A program made the translations under genes and the position numbers. Below, in pieces: positions 61,978 through 64,000 of a DNA stretch of 64,000 nucleotides. Source of the DNA: an uncultured Actinomycetes bacterium (GTDB lineage Bacteria; Actinomycetota; Acidimicrobiia; Acidimicrobiales; RAAP-2); assembly GCA_903924205.1 (NCBI GenBank), contig CAIYAP010000007.1:310001-374000 (forward strand). The letters run 5' to 3'. Every line of letters starts with the position of its first letter. Within the stretch, counting starts at the first letter, position 1. The notes under the pieces are model-generated. The model was not told where the DNA came from and did not search any database. It was given only the letters and a program-made list of their open reading frames with translations.

Positions 61978-63918
61978 GTGCGAAGCTTCGATCCTGACGC
62001 CCCCGACGACCTTGACGGCGACGTCGAATTCTCGGCATCGGGCCGAGTGGCCGTGACGGCCGAGTCCGAACTCGAGCTCTTGTCTGCCATCACGTCGGAC
62101 TTGCCCGGCGGTGGCGAAACACGCCCCGGCCAGCAAGAAATGGTCCGCGCCGTGACCTCCGCCATTACCACCAGTGAACACCTCATCATTGAGGCCGGCA
62201 CTGGTGTCGGTAAATCGCTGGGCTACCTCGTCCCCGCCGCGCTCTCCGGCTCACGCGTCATTATTGCCACCGCCACCAAGAACCTCCAAGACCAGCTGGG
62301 GCAGAAAGATGCCCCCGCCGTCGTCACGCGCACCCACGCGTCGGTCGCCGTCTTAAAGGGTCGCCAGAACTACCTCTGTCGCCTCAAGGCTCGTGGCGTG
62401 GGTGACGGTAACCAGATGACCTTTGACACCGACGATCTGCCCACCGGTTATGTCGATGAAGTGCGCCGGATTTTGTCGTGGGGGGAAACCTCCGACGTCG
62501 GCGATCGCGATGAGTTGCCCTTCGAGGTTGACCCCCGCAGTTGGCGCGCCGTCTCGGTGACCCCCCAGGAATGTCTCGGCCGCATGGCCTGTCCCGTGGC
62601 GCACGAGTGCTTCACCGAGAAGGCTCGCGACCGCGCGGCGGAAGCCGACATCGTCATCGTCAATACCCACCTGTACGCCTCGCATCTCGCGTCTGGCCAG
62701 ACCTTGCTTCCCGCGCACGAGGTCGTCATTCTCGACGAAGCCCACGAGGCCCTCGACATCTTCACTTCCGCGCTCGGCACCTCCTTGGCGATGGTGCAGC
62801 TACGCGCCCTCGCGACCACTCTTCGGCCCCACGTGCGCGAATCGCACCCCGATGCGCTCGGCGACCTCGTGAGCGCCATCGACCGATTGAGTAGTGCGCT
62901 CGAGCGTCAACTCGACGAACGCCAGGACGTGGGACTCAGCGAGAGTGCTCTGGTGGCCGTGGCCGACGCGTCGCGAGCCCTCGCGCCGCTGATTGAAGCC
63001 CTGCGCATTCACCCCCGCCTGACCGAAACGGAGCGGCAAAATGCCGTTGGCCCCGCGGTGCACATTCTGGGCGACCTCGATCGACTCACGAAAGTGTCAG
63101 AGCGAGAATTGCTCCACGTGGAGCGTGAAGGTCGCGAACCCGTCATCAAGGTGTCGTTGATCGACGTCGGCCCGCGCCTCGCCGGCGAACTGTGGGATCA
63201 CGTCACGGCGGTGTGCACCAGCGCCACCATTCCCCTCTCGCTGCGGCGCGATCTGGGGCTGCCGGCGAGCACCACGGAACTGCAGGTTCCCAGCCCCTTC
63301 GATTACCCCGAGAATGGGCTGCTCTACGTGCCCGAGATGGCCGAGCGCAACGACCCGGCCGCCGAGCAGCAGATCGTTGACCACCTCGTCGAACTCATCA
63401 CCTGGGCCGAGGGACGCACCCTGGCCTTGTTCACGAATACGGCCGTCATGCGCCGTGTGCACGAGGCCGTCAAGGCTCGCGTGTCGACGCCCGTGCTCGT
63501 GCAGGGTGAAAAGGCGCGGGGGCGCTTGCTGACCCAATTCGCCAACGACGAGGCAACCAGCCTCTTTGCGGTGGCGAGCTTTTGGCAGGGCGTCGACGTC
63601 CCCGGCAAGTCGCTCTCCGTGGTCGCCATTGATCGGCTCCCCTTTCGCCCGCAGGGCGACCCCATCAGCGAAGCTCGCCGCTCCCGCTCCACGTCTCCCT
63701 TCATGGAGGTCGACCTGCCGCGGGCCACCATGATGCTGGCGCAGGGCATTGGCCGATTGATTCGCTCCTCCACCGACCGCGGCGTGGTCGCCGTCTTTGA
63801 CATTCGCCTCGCCGAAGCGCGTTACGGCAACGTCATGCGAAAGCGCATCCCCCCGATGCGGCGCACGCGCGTGGGCTCAGACGTTCGCGAATTCCTCGAG
63901 GCAATTCTCGATACTTAG
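61978..63918 (+). CDS. dinG: ATP-dependent DNA helicase DinG
   Basis: The 646-residue SF2 helicase has P-loop IEAGTGVGKSLGYL, DEAH box VILDEAHEAL, motif QGIGRLIRS, and four Fe-S cysteines (YLCRL, QECLG, MACPVA, HECFTE). DinG unwinds DNA flaps and R-loops from 5' ends. GTG 61978 is the start; it is divergent from uppS, 54 bases apart. Its stop overlaps the partial gene at the window edge by 4 bases. Confidence 0.96.
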   Translation: MRSFDPDAPDDLDGDVEFSASGRVAVTAESELELLSAITSDLPGGGETRPGQQEMVRAVTSAITTSEHLIIEAGTGVGKSLGYLVPAALSGSRVIIATATKNLQDQLGQKDAPAVVTRTHASVAVLKGRQNYLCRLKARGVGDGNQMTFDTDDLPTGYVDEVRRILSWGETSDVGDRDELPFEVDPRSWRAVSVTPQECLGRMACPVAHECFTEKARDRAAEADIVIVNTHLYASHLASGQTLLPAHEVVILDEAHEALDIFTSALGTSLAMVQLRALATTLRPHVRESHPDALGDLVSAIDRLSSALERQLDERQDVGLSESALVAVADASRALAPLIEALRIHPRLTETERQNAVGPAVHILGDLDRLTKVSERELLHVEREGREPVIKVSLIDVGPRLAGELWDHVTAVCTSATIPLSLRRDLGLPASTTELQVPSPFDYPENGLLYVPEMAERNDPAAEQQIVDHLVELITWAEGRTLALFTNTAVMRRVHEAVKARVSTPVLVQGEKARGRLLTQFANDEATSLFAVASFWQGVDVPGKSLSVVAIDRLPFRPQGDPISEARRSRSTSPFMEVDLPRATMMLAQGIGRLIRSSTDRGVVAVFDIRLAEARYGNVMRKRIPPMRRTRVGSDVREFLEAILDT

Positions 63919-64000
63919 ACGGCGGCGTCGGGGTTGATCTCGAGCAAGTCGTGCGCGAGCGCCCGGATGGCGAGCCCCAACAAATTCCATTCCCCACCAT
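63915..64000 (-). CDS. C-terminal fragment of an unidentified gene (cut by window edge)
   Basis: A minus-strand frame without stop runs from the window edge to TAA at 63915-63917, giving the tail GGEWNLLGLAIRALAHDLLE followed by INPDAAV. It is adjacent to and slightly overlaps dinG in convergent orientation. The family cannot be judged from so few residues. Confidence 0.5.
   Translation of the reverse strand, partial: GGEWNLLGLAIRALAHDLLEINPDAAV

Overview
The window is a gene-dense (about 60% GC by eye) chromosomal segment from an actinobacterium, most likely of the class Acidimicrobiia. The class-level call is inference. It rests on the actinobacterial gene chain (thiL/rpmB ... recG, rsmD, coaD ... 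rnc, mutM, smc, ftsY, ffh, rpsP, KH, rimM, trmD, rplS, DUF2469), two putative F420-dependent enzymes, a PspA/PspAB pair, GTP-type PEP carboxykinase and a secreted protein built from SC-x5-C repeats. No plasmid, phage, transposase, integrase or CRISPR signature was seen, and no gene-free stretch exceeds about 210 bases.

Layout. 1-4.3 kb: the 3' end of an LPXTG surface protein, truncated haemoglobin, tRNA-Gly, a RecB/Cas4-like nuclease, a DsbA-like protein and an LLM-class F420 oxidoreductase. 4.4-6.6 kb: a membrane-stress operon pspA-htpX-pspAB. 6.8-9.5 kb: a lone HipB-like regulator beside an AT-rich palindrome, pterin dehydratase-fumC, and a PPOX-type F420 enzyme. 9.5-31.8 kb: a long housekeeping block on the minus strand (ribosomal proteins S16, L19, L32; tRNA and rRNA modification; SRP and its receptor; SMC; a degraded-looking MutM; RNase III; ACP/PlsX; CoaD; RecG; FakA-like), ending at divergent rpmB (L28). 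A 3.9-kb pair of cell-surface polymer genes is inserted between trmD and rplS. 32-38 kb: a TetR regulator divergent from a large repeat-rich secreted protein whose start lies just behind a perfect 23-bp hairpin, then thiL and pckG with a textbook terminator. 38-50.6 kb: accessory and envelope region (two MFS transporters, DUF1295 protein, EfeO/EfeB, a beta-helix protein, SGNH hydrolase, acyltransferase, FMN reductase, M20 peptidase). 50.7-64 kb: tRNA-CAU, tRNA-Asn, a divergent sigma factor coupled to dnaG, an ABC exporter plus thioesterase, glyS, hemW, photolyase, recO, uppS and dinG.

Functionally the core supplies translation, secretion, chromosome segregation, DNA repair and envelope precursor synthesis. 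The accessory genes mostly encode secreted or membrane proteins. The strongest leads are the MutM homologue lacking its catalytic residues at the normal mutM locus, the long perfect hairpin over the ribosome-binding site of the repeat protein, the absence of an ordinary full-length start for RNase III, and several exact palindromes or leader hairpins placed at likely regulatory positions.
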